64,000 bases of DNA from Cadophora sp. MPI-SDFR-AT-0126 (lineage: Eukaryota > Ascomycota > Leotiomycetes > Helotiales > Ploettnerulaceae), in assembly GCA_020747065.1 (NCBI GenBank), contig JAGMVK010000015.1:124001-188000 (forward strand). Reading direction: 5' to 3'. Under the pieces are notes generated by a model. That model did no database searches, had not been told where the DNA came from, and saw nothing but the letters and a program-made list of their open reading frames with translations. Shown here piece after piece: positions 12,015-24,900 of this stretch (positions are counted from its first letter, which is position 1; each line of letters opens with the position of its first letter). The position numbers and the translations under genes were made by a program.

Positions 12015-13628
12015 ACCCCAAGAGATCATGGTCCCACCTCAATTTTCATTCGGAAATGATGAAGGAGAATTTACGACCAAAGGAATCGTGATATGATATG
12101 CCTTCACGCTTCTTATATTGCCGCTCCGTTAGAGGAACGCATACCAGTCTAATTTGGGACGGCAAGTTCGCACGAGAGAATCTGCTACCTTAAATAAGTA
12201 GTTGTCTCTCAAACCCCTCATGAAGTCCTGTCAGCGTGCCCATATCGGGTTGAAACTGGCAACACGTGTGTTTACAGTTAAGCGAAGCGATATCATTTTC
12301 GCTACGACCTTTGTGGAGCAAGATATTCGCGGATGGCAAGCGTGTGAAATCGCCGATCACTTGACAAATTTTGATGAGGTAAGTTTTTAAATTCTCATAG
12401 ATCCATAACCCCTTCGATTGATGTCTCAGCCCCACTACTCAGCGCATCTTCAGTGTATCGCTCAAAATGCACTCTCGATGAGCATTACGAACCACCCACT
12501 ATGAAAGTACAATAAGTTACTCATGGCATTGACTTTAATCACCGGTAATTAGGACTAGATACTAACATTATACCCGATCACGAGAAAGCATTAACATACG
12601 CACATTGTCGGAAATATACAGAACATCGCAACGGGTACAGTACAGTACAGCACACAAGTGATAAATTTAACTAATGTAGTACTATCGCAAGTGGGTGGCG
12701 AGAACTTCCAAATTTGTATTACATTATGTTACATTGATTATCCAACTATCCAGTCATCATCTCAAGTCGGTCTTAAGAGAGCTTATGTGATGTTCAAGAA
12801 GAGCGTCAACTTTATGGGAATAGCAATTCATAATTATAGTGGTATTATCTTCCATGGACCACAACACCTCGGTCCGCAAAGTGACTTTGGGATATATTGG
12901 AACAGGGTGGTAGACTCGAAAGAACATGAGGATGTGGATTGAAGACATGTATGTCTACTTGATTCCTAGTCTGATGCTATTGATTATTTGGCGGTTTAAT
13001 AATCGTTGGCTGAAGACGTTCCTCAGCTAAAATAGATGGAGATTATCGACGAGATGTGGAGCAGCGACTGCAAGGCAGAGAAGTCGACGAAGTAGCGCAG
13101 AATACTACTAAGACTATGCACAACATATACCACGGGCTGGACCCTGGATGGATGGGAGATGTGCCGAGTACGCCCAGATTAAAACAGCATATTCATAGCA
13201 GCCCAAAGTAGAAAAGTGAAGGGAAGTATTCTAGCTTATAAGCTCCTTTGGCATACTTCTCGAAACGCTATTTGTGCCGTGTATCACGATATGTAGAAGT
13301 AAACGCAATACCTTATCACTGTCGCGATGTGATCAATACTAAGATTTCCTTCCAGAATAACAAAATTGGAGGGAGATTGGTGCGATAGGGCGGAGTTCAA
13401 CTATGTACTCTTGTGTAGTATCAAAATTCATGCGGCTCCTCGGTGGAACAATCTTTCTGAGACGCGCATAAAAACCATTCGGTTTGAATAAGTACAAAGG
13501 AAATTTAAAAGCAATAAAGTGAATGTATTATTGCGAGCATAATGCTTTGAATGTAAGGGTGATATCTACACCTCGAAAAATATATACATGGAAGCCTCCT
13601 TTTCACGATGTGATCTACAGCTAAGTAT
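12015..13628. other. Intergenic region, no gene seen
   Basis: About 1.6 kb between the 3' ends of two convergent genes (HET and pectin lyase). The short open frames have no recognisable content. A small GTACA-rich tract occurs near 12636-12650. It may be remnant sequence, but I cannot assign any. Confidence 0.5.
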
Positions 13629-15323
13629 TTAGATCTTTCCGACTCCGGCAGTCAGGCGGATGTTTGTGGTAGCCTTTCCAACAGCGAAAGCCGGGTAATC
13701 CTTGAAAGCTGCGAGAATATTGTCGCTGCCGGAAAAGGCACCGGACTCAGTGACAGCATTGGCAACACAGTCGTGGCCCAAGTTGGCTTTGCAAGCCGAT
13801 CCAGGAAGAGTGTAAAGCTTTCCGGTCTTTCCTAGGAGAGAAGTTTTAACACGGTAGAAAACATTACCCTCGGCAACTACTTGAGATGGAGCGGTGACAT
13901 CGAAGGTCTCAACATCCTGTAGAGCAATGATGAGTTTGGCCCAGACATGAAAAAATTGCGCTTAGAACTACTTACCTCATGGAACACTATGGAGCAAATC
14001 TCGAAGTCAGCATTGCCTTCCGAACAGAGACCGGGAGTGCCAAGATGATTCAGGAGCCGGAAAAGCTGTCCGAGAAGGAAATTACAGGCAATAATACTCC
14101 TCAGGGAGCCTGTGAAGAAAGAAAGAAGTTGGAGAACACCCACTGTTGTTGACTGCATGGACGATGGTAGCCTTTCCAGCAACCTTTGGCGATCGGCCAG
14201 AAGTGTGGTGGATGTAGTTACCGAATAAGGTGACCGAGTCTTTTGATCCGTTAAGGAGGATCGTCCAGTAGTGCTTGTTGTTACAAGAGGCAGACCACGC
14301 AGTCGAGCCATCGAATTCACTGTTCGAGATTGTAATGCGCCCACTGGTAGAGCCACCTGACGATGCAGCGAACATCTGTCTGCCGATGAGGGAAATCTTG
14401 ACATGATCGATCCAGATGAGATCAGCTCCAAAGGTTTGGATAGCATCGCCACCCCAAATATACTGGGGGTTCAGTTCGGTAATGTGAATGTTCCTGAAAT
14501 TTTGTCAATAGAATAGGACATGGAGGATCTACAAAAGCACGATTCAACTGACTGTATAATGACATTCTTAACGCCGCTTTGCATACGGAGGCCTTTTCCT
14601 CGAATGACACCCTTGGCACCAACTCCGATAATAGACTTGTTGGAACCGACCTGTGAATGTGTAAGGAAGTGCTTGCTGGAAAATTTGACAGGCATAAATT
14701 GCATGAATGAACCCGAGGGCAAAGAAGAGATGTATTAACTTCACTCACAGTAAGTCCGCTAACTCCAGCTTTGTCGTAAGAGACTTTAACGGCAGGCTGA
14801 CCATCACACCTGACCCGCAAAATTAGCAGAGAGACTAGAACAAGAAGGATGTTTACATACCAGTTCGCACCATTGATCGCATCTTGTCCACCGTTACCTG
14901 GGCTACAAAAGTCAGCTTGGATTCCACCAGAAGAGGCTAGGGAGAGGAGGCAGTCGGATTCATCTTCTGAGTTTATCCAACTGACTGAGGTAAACACTTG
15001 CCACTTGTTTGATGCAGGTCTGCAGCCGTTCTCGGAAACCTTTCCTTCGGAACCGATGAAGTTGAACCTTTGAAATGTTAGATTTAGTGTTTCTGGTCTC
15101 GGAGCGATGATGCTAAGAATCACTCTTTGTCGATAACAATGACACGAGCAACGGAATCAGAGAGCCAGGTCTTCAATTGCGCAATATCTTTTGGGACAGC
15201 TGGAGTTGCTGATCCACCACCGGTAGTGCCTTTCGCAAATCCCATTGCCGATCCGACGACTTTTTGAGCAGCGCAGCTGCTGAGAATTGTTGCAAAACTG
15301 GCGATAATGAGAGAGGAACGCAT
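13629..15323 (-). CDS. Pectin lyase, polysaccharide lyase family 1
   Basis: Eight exons: 15323-15124, 15067-15002, 14902-14861, 14809-14749, 14650-14553, 14493-14144, 13986-13976 and 13916-13629. They give 371 residues, near the family's usual length. A signal peptide ([20 protein letters not shown]) marks it as secreted. Landmarks are [42 protein letters not shown], the WIDHVK loop, HYWTI.L.GS and SGRSPKV, whose Arg is the likely catalytic base. It should cleave methylated pectin by beta-elimination. The second intron is GC-AG (GCAAGT donor), the only join that restores [14 protein letters not shown]. Exon 7 is 11 nt and restores VNN-MFHE-DVETFDV. It sits between the two AAA+ paralogs with no evident functional link. 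Confidence 0.92.
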
Positions 15324-15848
15324 CTTGAATGGATAAATGAATGATATCGCAAAAGAGAATGACAGAGGACGCTGGAAATGATTGTAAACGACCAAGAAGC
15401 TGTCGATGAGGAATTCTCTTTTGGAAAACACAGCACGTCTGCTTTTGTGTTGCAGCCTGTTCCTGCCAAGTTGATTTTGACAATCTCATCTCCGAAACGG
15501 TTGAACATGAAACAGAGAACGGATCGGCTTGGCGAGCTGCAATCTGGAGATGAGTTCGTTTTAGGACGAAGCCAAGTTAATTAAATGCTGTTTTCGCCTT
15601 TGAGGAAGCTGCTGATTGGTCGAAATTTTCCGTTTCTACGATATCTCTCGGCGCTGGAAACTTTTGTTTGAAATAAAAGATGTGGCTGATGCCTGGAAAT
15701 GTGGAGAGAACAGATAAGGGGCTGGTCAACAGTGACATGAAAGAAACGATCGTCCTAAGAACTCAGTGCCAGGTTGTTAGCATAGTAGATAAGTTCTTCT
15801 GATTTATGGGAACGAATTCAAGCTTGTCTCTGTACACATTACCCCGGC
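15324..15848. other. Intergenic region between pectin lyase and AAA+ copy B
   Basis: About 500 bp holding the pectin lyase promoter and the 3' end of the AAA+ gene, both leftward. Overlapping open frames at 15157-15508 are upstream extensions and shadows of pectin lyase exon 1 and show no domain of their own. Confidence 0.5.
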
Positions 15849-18085
15849 TCATTCCCTCAAAGCCACGACATCCTGAGTGCCCTCGTTCAAATCCGCCTCA
15901 AAACTCACGATTGTCCCCAGAACAATATCAATGTGTTCTTTGGCCAAAACCGTGTTCATGGATCGAGCAAGCGTGCTCGCAGTCCGCACAGAATTTTTGA
16001 TCTGTCTGCCATTGATGTCGACCCTCGCCAAATCGTCCAAAACAGCCTCATCCCACACCTCGGCAGATTGCTTCGTGCTACGGCCAATGAAGAGTTTCCA
16101 CAACTCTTTTCGTCGATGATGGTCTAGAGCGGTGTACTTCAGCGCGAGGTGGATCCGGGACTCTATACGCAACCGGGAATTAATAACTGCCTCCTGCCTA
16201 GGAATGTTTGCGAAAAGGATAAGACATGTCTCAGGAAGATTTCAATTCCCAAGATTTTGGAAAGTAGAACAAAGTAGGCTTGCATAGTACGTACTGAATG
16301 CTAGATCGAAGCTTGTCAGGCGGTTGGTGGTCAGGAATAAGATGCCCTCATAGTATTCCAGAATTCGAAGGAAAACTACCCAAGGTTAGTATCCTCACAT
16401 AGATGGGACAGTGCAACTCACGAGAGACCAAGCAGTTGCGGGTGAGATCATGTATAGTGCGCTGTTCCAGAAACACATCGGCTTCGTCGATCAAAACGAT
16501 TGCTCCCCAGTGTGTTGCCAGACGGAGTGCAGAGTTCAAATGCATTTCGACTTCATATGGAGTAACTCCCAGTTCGCCCGAGTTCACAACGTAAAGTGGC
16601 TTCCGTACATCATCCGCGATACTCTCTGCAGTGAACGTCTTACCAACTCCTGGTGCGCCATGGAGAACAAACACGAGTCCTTTCCCTTTCCCTTTTATCA
16701 AATCATCAAAGTCATCTGAGCCGTGGTTCTGGACAAGAGCATGGACTACTTCTTTGTGATTTTTGGGAAGCAGTAGTTGCTGAAAGGCAGTGTCATTGAA
16801 GTCGACTCCTTTTATGAAGTCGACCGCGAAAAAGCACCATTTCTTGTCAAACAGGGAGAAGCCCGGGATTTGAGAATCGCAAATCATGAAGTCGTCGTCG
16901 TTGATCGCATCAATCTCTTCCTCGTCAAGCTTTGTCCACAGTGGCTTACGATCATTAAGCCAAACCCTATTCGGTGACTTCGATTCCCCGAAAGTCTTAC
17001 AGTCAACCATAATGCGGCTGTTGATCTGGAGGAGTTAAGCCAAAAAAGAGATATGAGGATAAATTTGTACATACAGTCACACTGTCAACCTTGTACTTGC
17101 TGTAGGGTGCCCCAGGAGGAAGTGGTGGTCGAGGCAAACCATCCTCGCGCTCGTCCCACTTGTCGCTCACGGCGAATGCTCTCCCCGTGTATGAACGGTA
17201 ATGATGACCTTTCAAGGCGCAGAATTTTTTGCCCCGGGAAATATGCTTCTGCCGCAGACATTCAATGACTGTTTCGTTATCATAATACCTCAGCGGCAAG
17301 ATGGGAAGGTCTCTGATCGTTTTGGTTCCTTCATATGGCTGGATATTGATGTGTTTGTGGGAATAGCCGAATCTGATCCCATCATGCGTAAAGCATCGCC
17401 CAGTAATTCTCCAAAAGCTTCCACAATTTGCTTCGACCAGGTTTGTTGACACCAAAGATAATATCTGGTTCATTTCATCTTGCCCAGTGACTACAGACTC
17501 GCCTGGAAGGAAGACCATCCATAGATCTTTGTATTCTATGGCTGGGCTTGAGAGAGAGGTGCCGACATTTGCTTCATAACCCCGGATTGAGCTCCGGAGC
17601 TCCTTCTCCATAAAGCGCAGAAGCAGATGAATGTGCAGTTTCGCATACCTATCTTCAATTTCCTGCCTATATTCTTCGAGTTCTTTGCGGTAGTGGAAGA
17701 TACATCGTAGGATCCCATGAAGAATGATAGTGTCACCCCGAAAGCTAACACCAGGGTACTGCTTTACCACGGCTCTGAGTGCAACCTTGAGGTACGGCGA
17801 CTGAATCTCGAGACGGGATGATTCTAGGCTTCCATCTCGACCAAATCTCTTGTAGGACTTCATTGCATAGTCCTGGGCTTCGATTTTCTCATCCACTGCA
17901 TGTCTCTCCTCAATCTCCTTCATTATTAACTCCCCTTTCAAGTTCATCCGCTCCTCGTACTCTTTCACTTCACATTTGAGCTGTTTAACCGCACCATTTT
18001 GCAGCGGCTCTACATGCTCGATGTGATCAAATTCACTGCTCTCCTCATCTGACGAATCCCGTGGAGGGTCTATGCTGGCCTTCAT
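15849..18085 (-). CDS. AAA+ ATPase, fungal family with N-terminal DUF7025-like region (copy B)
   Basis: Exons 18085-17075, 17025-16422, 16375-16295 and 16162-15849 give 669 residues. Residues 1-337 contain an acidic start, a charged probable coiled coil and the same beta-rich region as copy A (GRCF, GTKTIRDLPILPL, GHHYRSYTGRAF). Walker A GAPGVGKT is at 460-467; Walker B IVLIDE has Asp517-Glu518; FLTTNR and VDINGRQIKN follow. All core ATPase residues are present, so the protein is probably active. It is paralogous to 6991-9129. Compared with copy A, it lacks the intron after KKW but has two extra introns in the ATPase domain; one is 132 nt. The client is unknown. Confidence 0.92.
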
Positions 18086-18964
18086 GTTATCGTTTGATAT
18101 GCTTGCTGATACACCATGGATTTTGAGTCAAAACTGGACAATATATCAAGAAGATGGCACCGCAGTGCTGTCATGCGTAGCTGGTGAGATAAGGTGTTTT
18201 GAGAAAGAAAAACGAGACATTCTGTATGCTTTCGCGAAGCAGGTATTCAACCCTGACTAACTACTGAGGATGAAGTGTGCCTGCGGCACGGTCCTCGGCC
18301 CTGTACGTGGGTGTGCGTGTGGGTGCTGACTGCATGCACCGCCATCGCCTTCGCCTTCGCCTCACTAGATTGGCGAGGTTGGGCTCTTATCTGAGCGCTT
18401 GAATGCATGAGGCAGGCAGGCAGGCAGGAGACACCAATCAAAAGCACAACAGCTGCCCTCGAGACTGCACGCAGAAGTTGGATAACGCTACGAGCTCGTG
18501 CACATTGCTAGTCTTACCAGCATCGTGTCAATCTGCCTGTTCCAGGCTCGAGTAGTCCGAGATAATCGTCAGCGTTGCCTCCCCGGGTAAATAAGTACAT
18601 GCATGCACTTGTCAAGCAGGCGTGGCTCATACTAGATTAGGATGGGTGACGGGAGCCACCCAGGTTCTTCAGCACACCATGCTGGCGCTGGGTACTTGTG
18701 GCTGTGTACTGTACGCCATAGATGCGTCCCTTGAGATGCCCCTGTCGAGGCTCCAGGCAGGCTGCTGGAGGCTGGGGCATCTTTCGGTGTGTGAAAGCAA
18801 GCAACTAGGCAAGCCTGCAATTTTCTCGAAGACAGAAAACAATGACCCCGATCATTGTCGCGGTTTATATCTTACATCTTGTGTCTCGTGAGTCCAGCCT
18901 CGATCAACTGAAATCCTTTTCTCATGCCGCCTAGGTCTGAATTGATCTTGCTACGGTATTGACC
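18086..18964. other. Divergent intergenic region before the NACHT gene
   Basis: About 880 bp, GC-richer than its surroundings and rich in short repeats (GTGTGCGTGTGG, CGCCTTCGCCTTCGCC, GGCA units). No coding sequence is supported. It must hold promoters for AAA+ copy B and the SesA-NACHT gene. Confidence 0.5.
18411..18428. repeat. GGCA tetranucleotide microsatellite
   Basis: Four and a half tandem copies of GGCA in the promoter region of the SesA-NACHT gene. This is a simple repeat and may vary in length between strains. Confidence 0.8.
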
Positions 18965-21900
18965 ATGTCGGGTGTGGGGGAAGCAAGCCTTGTGCTCGGA
19001 ATCATCTCTTCCATAATCTCGATCGTCACTGCTGCCAAAAACATATACGATGCAGCGAACGACGCCAGTGGATTGCCAAAGGCATTCCACAAGGTTGCCG
19101 CCAAGCTTCCGATAGTGGTCCTTATCCTGGAACAAGCCAACGAGTACATCCGACAGCCACAGATTGAACAAGCTACTCGTGATGCGTTTGGAACAGTACT
19201 CTCTCGATGTGAATTGAGTGCAAAAGAACTGCGCGAAATCTTTGCCAGGGCGCTCCCTAAGGATGGCTCTTCGAGAGTCGACAAATATCTCTATGCAGCA
19301 AAGAAGATAGGACAAGGAAGCCGAGTGCAAGAACTCATATCAGACATCTTACAAGAGATTGAGCTGCTGCTAGCTTCTTCCTCCTTTGCAACTCAGCAGG
19401 CTGTGGGGGCTGTGGAACGGGCATTGGGGGATTTCTCCGCTACCGAGTCTTCGTTGCAAGCTGACTTGACCATTCCACCTCCCCGGAATCTGCAGCAAAT
19501 TCAGTACTCAGATGGCCGAATTCGTAAGTTTCTTCATTTGCCTCCGTAGACAGTCAGACCGCTGATACATGCCGAAGACAAAAGGAGTTCAGATCTCAAA
19601 CTGTTCTTGGATGAATGGCTTCTCTCGGATGGATTATCAGTCTCGAAAATTGCCACCGAGCATGATGCATACTTGCAGAAAAGGTTTCACAATCCGAACA
19701 CAGCATACGCTTCTTGCCAATGGTTCTTCAAAGTAGCTGAGTACCAGCAATTCGTGAAAGTCGATTCCTCAAGGGTCTTGAGGATCAAAGGTTCTCCTGG
19801 CTGTGGCAAATCAGTTTTGATTGCATCCATAATACATCATCTGGAGACCTCATATCTCCCAGATGGGGGCTCTGGAGACGTCCTATACTGCTATTGCAGT
19901 GATGATACCGAGCAAAATAGTGCAATGGCCTTGGTCAGAGTACTTCTTGCCCAAGCGCTGCGTTGTGCAACCCCTGAGATGATCCTGGAGTTCAAGAAAG
20001 TAAACACAGTCCACCCAGTCCTGAAGGCTCATGATATGAGCAGGATCGAAGGGGATCTTTGGCGTCTTTTACGAACTGTGCTTAGTATGAGAGACCGGAA
20101 AACGTTTATTATCGTGGACGGAATTGACAATTGTGCGCAGCCCCTGATCTGTGCGCGATCTCTGATGAAAGTCACCACGACTCTTGCCTCAAGGGCTCAA
20201 TGTGGCCTGCTACTCTCATCAAGGCTGGATCGCCGAGACTTTTTCGACAGCAAAAGCATGCGGACTTCTACGACAAAGAATGATGTGGAATGCTTCCAGC
20301 TGGAAATTACCGAAGAACTAACTCGTCAAGACCTAGTGGAATTCGTGTCATATCAAGTATCGACCCGGCCCTCGTTTCTGTCGTCGTCACAAATGATACG
20401 AGACAAAATCATTACGTCTGTTTGCAGCCGGGCCCATGGAATGTTTCTGTATGCAAGCCTTGCCCTAGAAGACCTTAAGGGAGAAACCATATCCTCGGTC
20501 GCAGATGTTGACATGACTCTGGCCAATCTGCCAGCCGACCTATTCAAGGGCTACAAAAAGCACCTTCAGCTTCCAATAGGATCTAGAAGGGGACAGGAGG
20601 CGTTCAATTGGATATTCTGGGTAAATTCGAGCATGACTTGGAACGAATTCAGAAGTGCACTTGCCATTGGAGAAGGCGAGTACAATGAAAACCACGACAT
20701 CTTGGACAGCTGCGAGACTTTTATCGAACACACCTGCGGACAGCTGGTAGAATCTTTCGGCGACGCAAATAGATTGAGGTTTATCCACCCGACAGTAACA
20801 GAGTTTCTGGAATGTGACACAGAGTCGGGAGATCGCTTGAACATCCGAAGCGGACCCTCGATGATAGCAAGCAAATTATTGACCTTTCTGGAATATCCAG
20901 ACCTGCCGTCATTCGCATCTCCTATTACACAGAAACCCCGAGAAACCATTCAAGAGTACACAAATCGGACTGGCCGCGGACTATATATTTTTGCGATATC
21001 AAATTGTAGGTCGTAGAAGTCGGCGTTCGGCAGGGTCGTCCAAGAATGTTCCCATGACTGCATTAATCACAAAAAAGCTGACAACATTCTTTATCAGGGT
21101 ATAAGTACCTCAAAAAGTGCGATAAGAGCCAAGATCGGCAGCTTGAGGTCCAAGTTCGGCGATTTCTGCGGTCCGAATCCTTCGTTCGCTGGCTCAAAAC
21201 CGCCGTCATCTTGTCCCGAATATCCCACGAAGGACAAGACAGTGTTTCCTTGACGGCTGATGTTGTGGATAGCCTACAAAGCTGGGTTTCGGGACGGTCT
21301 TGGGCTCTCGAAGATTCGGAATTAAATATCCAATCGTGGATCAAACATTTTCTCGACTTGATGCTGGACTGGGGCAAGGTTATAGCATTTCAGCCTGATT
21401 GGATCCACTTTCTGCATCAGCAACTACTTCCAGATGCAAGTTCATTTCGGAATATCCTAGAGGACAACAACAGTGATCAAGCTATCATCCAATTCGATCT
21501 GCAGCCAATCAGTACCAAGCGTTCCGAACCCACCACTTGGCCAAATGGCTGCTTTGCTACGGATCTCGAAAAGGACCTCGCTTTTACATTCGATGCACCA
21601 TTCATCAGCTGTTACCATATCAAGACTGGCATGATGACGGCAGAAGTCCTTGTGCCTGTTCCACCGAGAGTCCAAGGACCCTTGGTAGTGCGAAGAGGTT
21701 TGCTATCCCCGCAAGGAAAATACCTAGCTGTTCTGTTTGAAGCACTTGGTCCGTCAACAGATCCCGTTGGGAACATGATAAGAGAAGGCCGACGTCTCCA
21801 CCTGAATATGGCAACGACAGGATTCAAGTGGGGTATGGACGATGCATCTTTGTGTTTTGATCTATCTGAGTTCTTAGCACAGATGGCTCTCGGCGTCAAG

Positions 21901-24900
21901 GCAGCAGAATTCGTCATTTGCTTGCTGGAATTGCGCCATACAGGGCCCGCCAGAACCCACTTATTTGGCATTCCGAGCTGGACAACGAGCCCGGTAATAG
22001 CAACTGGTACCCAGACTATGAGATGGGATCTCGATGATGTGGATGTTTTCCAATTCTCGGACGATTGTTCAAAGCTTATCACCACTTTCGGTACGTTCAA
22101 CATCGAGTCTGGACAGACCCAAAAGCACTGGCAGTTTGCGTTAGGTCAACTCTACCAGGGGGGCAAAGTCAGCAGGAATCTTAATTCTTTCGCGACAGTT
22201 CTTCGGGATATTGAGGGTCATTGTATAGTTCAATTCTTCGATCTTGATAATGCCGGTACCAGGCATGATAGCTTACCCTCCCGAGAGGTTCGATTCACAG
22301 GGGTGGTTCATCTTCTAGCTGTCAGCAGCCATGGCCGTTTCTTGTTGCTGACCAGAAGAGAGGTCTCAGCAGTGGCTAGACGAACGAAATCTCAGGATGG
22401 CTCAAGGCCAACTCAGAAAGCATCGATTGGCGTTTGGGATTGTCGTGACGGAGAATGGACGCCATTACTGCTGCTGGATCGAAAGTTCGTAAACAGATTG
22501 CCAAATTGGAACTTCTTCCCGTACATCTTCCAGCCTTGTTTTAGCCCAGAAGCATCGACGGACGCAGAAGTAAATAGGGTGTTTCTTTGTGTGCCTTCCA
22601 GATGGAAGCTCTCAGGCAACGTGCGGACAACCAGGCCTCTGAATCCGGCAGAATCTCACCTGCTGCTATTCGAATCGAAAAGGTTCGTACAAGGATTTGG
22701 GAAGAATCCGGCTCTAAAATTGCAGCTTCCTACAGCAGCATTCAGGTACTCAGTCACTTCCTTGTCTTGGACATCTCAATTGACACAATGGTAGTTCCAG
22801 AAGCTCGGGGGTTCCGACGCTGAAGTTTTTATCCTGGAATCCATCATTCGACGAGGCGACAATATACCAAGATAACTCCATAAGGAAGCTAGACCATGAG
22901 CAGTTAAAGACCTCATGTCAACTCAGCACCAACACCAATATTGCTTCTTTAGCGCCTATCGTCTCGGCCAAAACGCAATCTCTGGAGTATTACTCTGCTC
23001 TCATCAGGTCACAAACTGGCTTTGCTACTTTCTACGTCCGGATATCGGTTGATATATCAGATACCAATACACAGCATTTGATCGATGACGCGACGGATGT
23101 CAGCGCAGAACTCAAGACCCACCGGAGCATCACCTACGAGATTGCCATTGCATGCCTATGGGCAGGGGAGCCACAGGCAAGGAACCTCTTCATCAAACAT
23201 TCACCATCATCTATGATATGTCATCCTCAAATTGGCCGTCAGTTCGTATGCTCCGCGGACGAGAATTCGATATCCATTGGTTTCATTGAGCTAGATTTAT
23301 CGCCTGATGACGAAAGCCCGCCAATTCTTGTCAACGATTCTGGTGATGTTCTCTTTCAACGCGCAATAGAATGTTTTCGACTCCGTTCCCATCCCCTTAA
23401 CCACCACAGCACACAAACGTCTGCCGTGGGAGCTGTCGACAGCGCGGGTACACCGCGCTATATTATTTTCACTGAATCCCAAACGACTTTCGAAGACATG
23501 AGCTCCTTGTCCGAAGACCATGCAGACATTTTCGTCATCAAAGGTGACACTTCTACACAGGATAGCCAGCATATCTTCCAGGTTTGGAGACACCTCAAAA
23601 ACAGTCTGGGCCGGGTCGATCCCAGAGAAGCGACTCAATGTGAGATCTGTTTGTTCGTATATGACGAGGATACTGAAGACATCACTTGGATGTTGCATAC
23701 AACTACTGGGGGTGATATATCCGGGAGTAGGGAACGACTGCCTGACGCGGCTTGGGCTCTGCACCCTAAACTTCCACTTCTAGCTTGGCTTCTCCCCGGA
23801 CATAGGCTAAGAATCTCCAATATTGGAGGGTATGGAGCGCCTCTGACAATTGCTGGCAAGCATTATGATTTCACTCGTCAGAAAATAGTCGCGCTAATCG
23901 TCACTAGAGTCTCTTAAAGTTGACGTGGAATCGGCACATGCAATGTTCTTCTCAACCGATGGCCGATACCTTATCGTCCAAGCCCAGGAGAACTTCAAAA
24001 ATGATCTCATGAGTCTGCAACGAAGTCGACACCTGTGGGGTGTAATTCTATGTGATCTTCATGAAGGGACAGCTACCGGGGCTGCTCTGGTCAGTGATTC
24101 TCCGGTGTCAGTTGACGCGAGGGACGAAGTCTTGTGCACATATCGCCTAACAAGGGATGGGGCAGTGGAGAGCACGACATACACTCTTCCTGGACTGATC
24201 TTGACGCAACGACAATTTCTGACGTTTATACCCGACGGTTGTTGCTGCTCTACCTGTGGGCAGGGATTTGACTCGCAGTGCAACGTTTCTGTCGTTGAAA
24301 ACGACGGAGGAGTACTGGCCATTCTCGGGCACACAAAGGTGGGATTTGGCAGAACCACGATGAACAAGGAAGTATGTCAGCCTTTGATGATACGTATCAC
24401 AACTCCGCCAGTCGAGCTTGACGTCAATGGAATACAGGAGGCTGTGCTGAGTGTTGGCTCCAAACGACTGTTTCCAGCACTCCTTGACGATCAGGGACAG
24501 GTTCTGGACAATGCGTTTTCCCCAGGAGCTGATGACCCGCGGAAAGCATGCATGGAGTCTCAGGAAGGTAACTGTTATTGTGAGAAGTGCTTATTAAAAG
24601 CCATGGCACAAGACAATCCACTAGATGTTTCCTGGATACCACAAATGGCTACCAATATTTCAGACTTCAAGCTACCTTCTGGCTTACCCGTGCCACCGGA
24701 ACAAGTTGAAGATCTCCACGGGTTGTCTGAGAAAGCCGGCATCAAAGACACATGCATCTGGGAACATTCGGACCAGTCAGCACGAGACTCTATTGAAAGG
24801 ATGAAAGGTGTACTCGGCGATGAGACTTTCCCCTGGGACAGTTGGGCGGAGTTCAAAGAAGCGATGGAGGAGATGAAAGATGACTTTGATCTCGAAAAAT

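Noticed and set aside
21612..22103. 163-codon leftward open frame inside the NACHT gene
   Set aside because: Antisense shadow of exon 3; the sense frame carries the coherent protein.
23877..23919. Possible frameshift in the NACHT gene
   Set aside because: A 43-nt intron with donor GTCAGA, branch site CTAAT and acceptor AAAG joins both frames, so no lesion needs to be assumed. A 31-nt alternative using the earlier ACTAG is too short.
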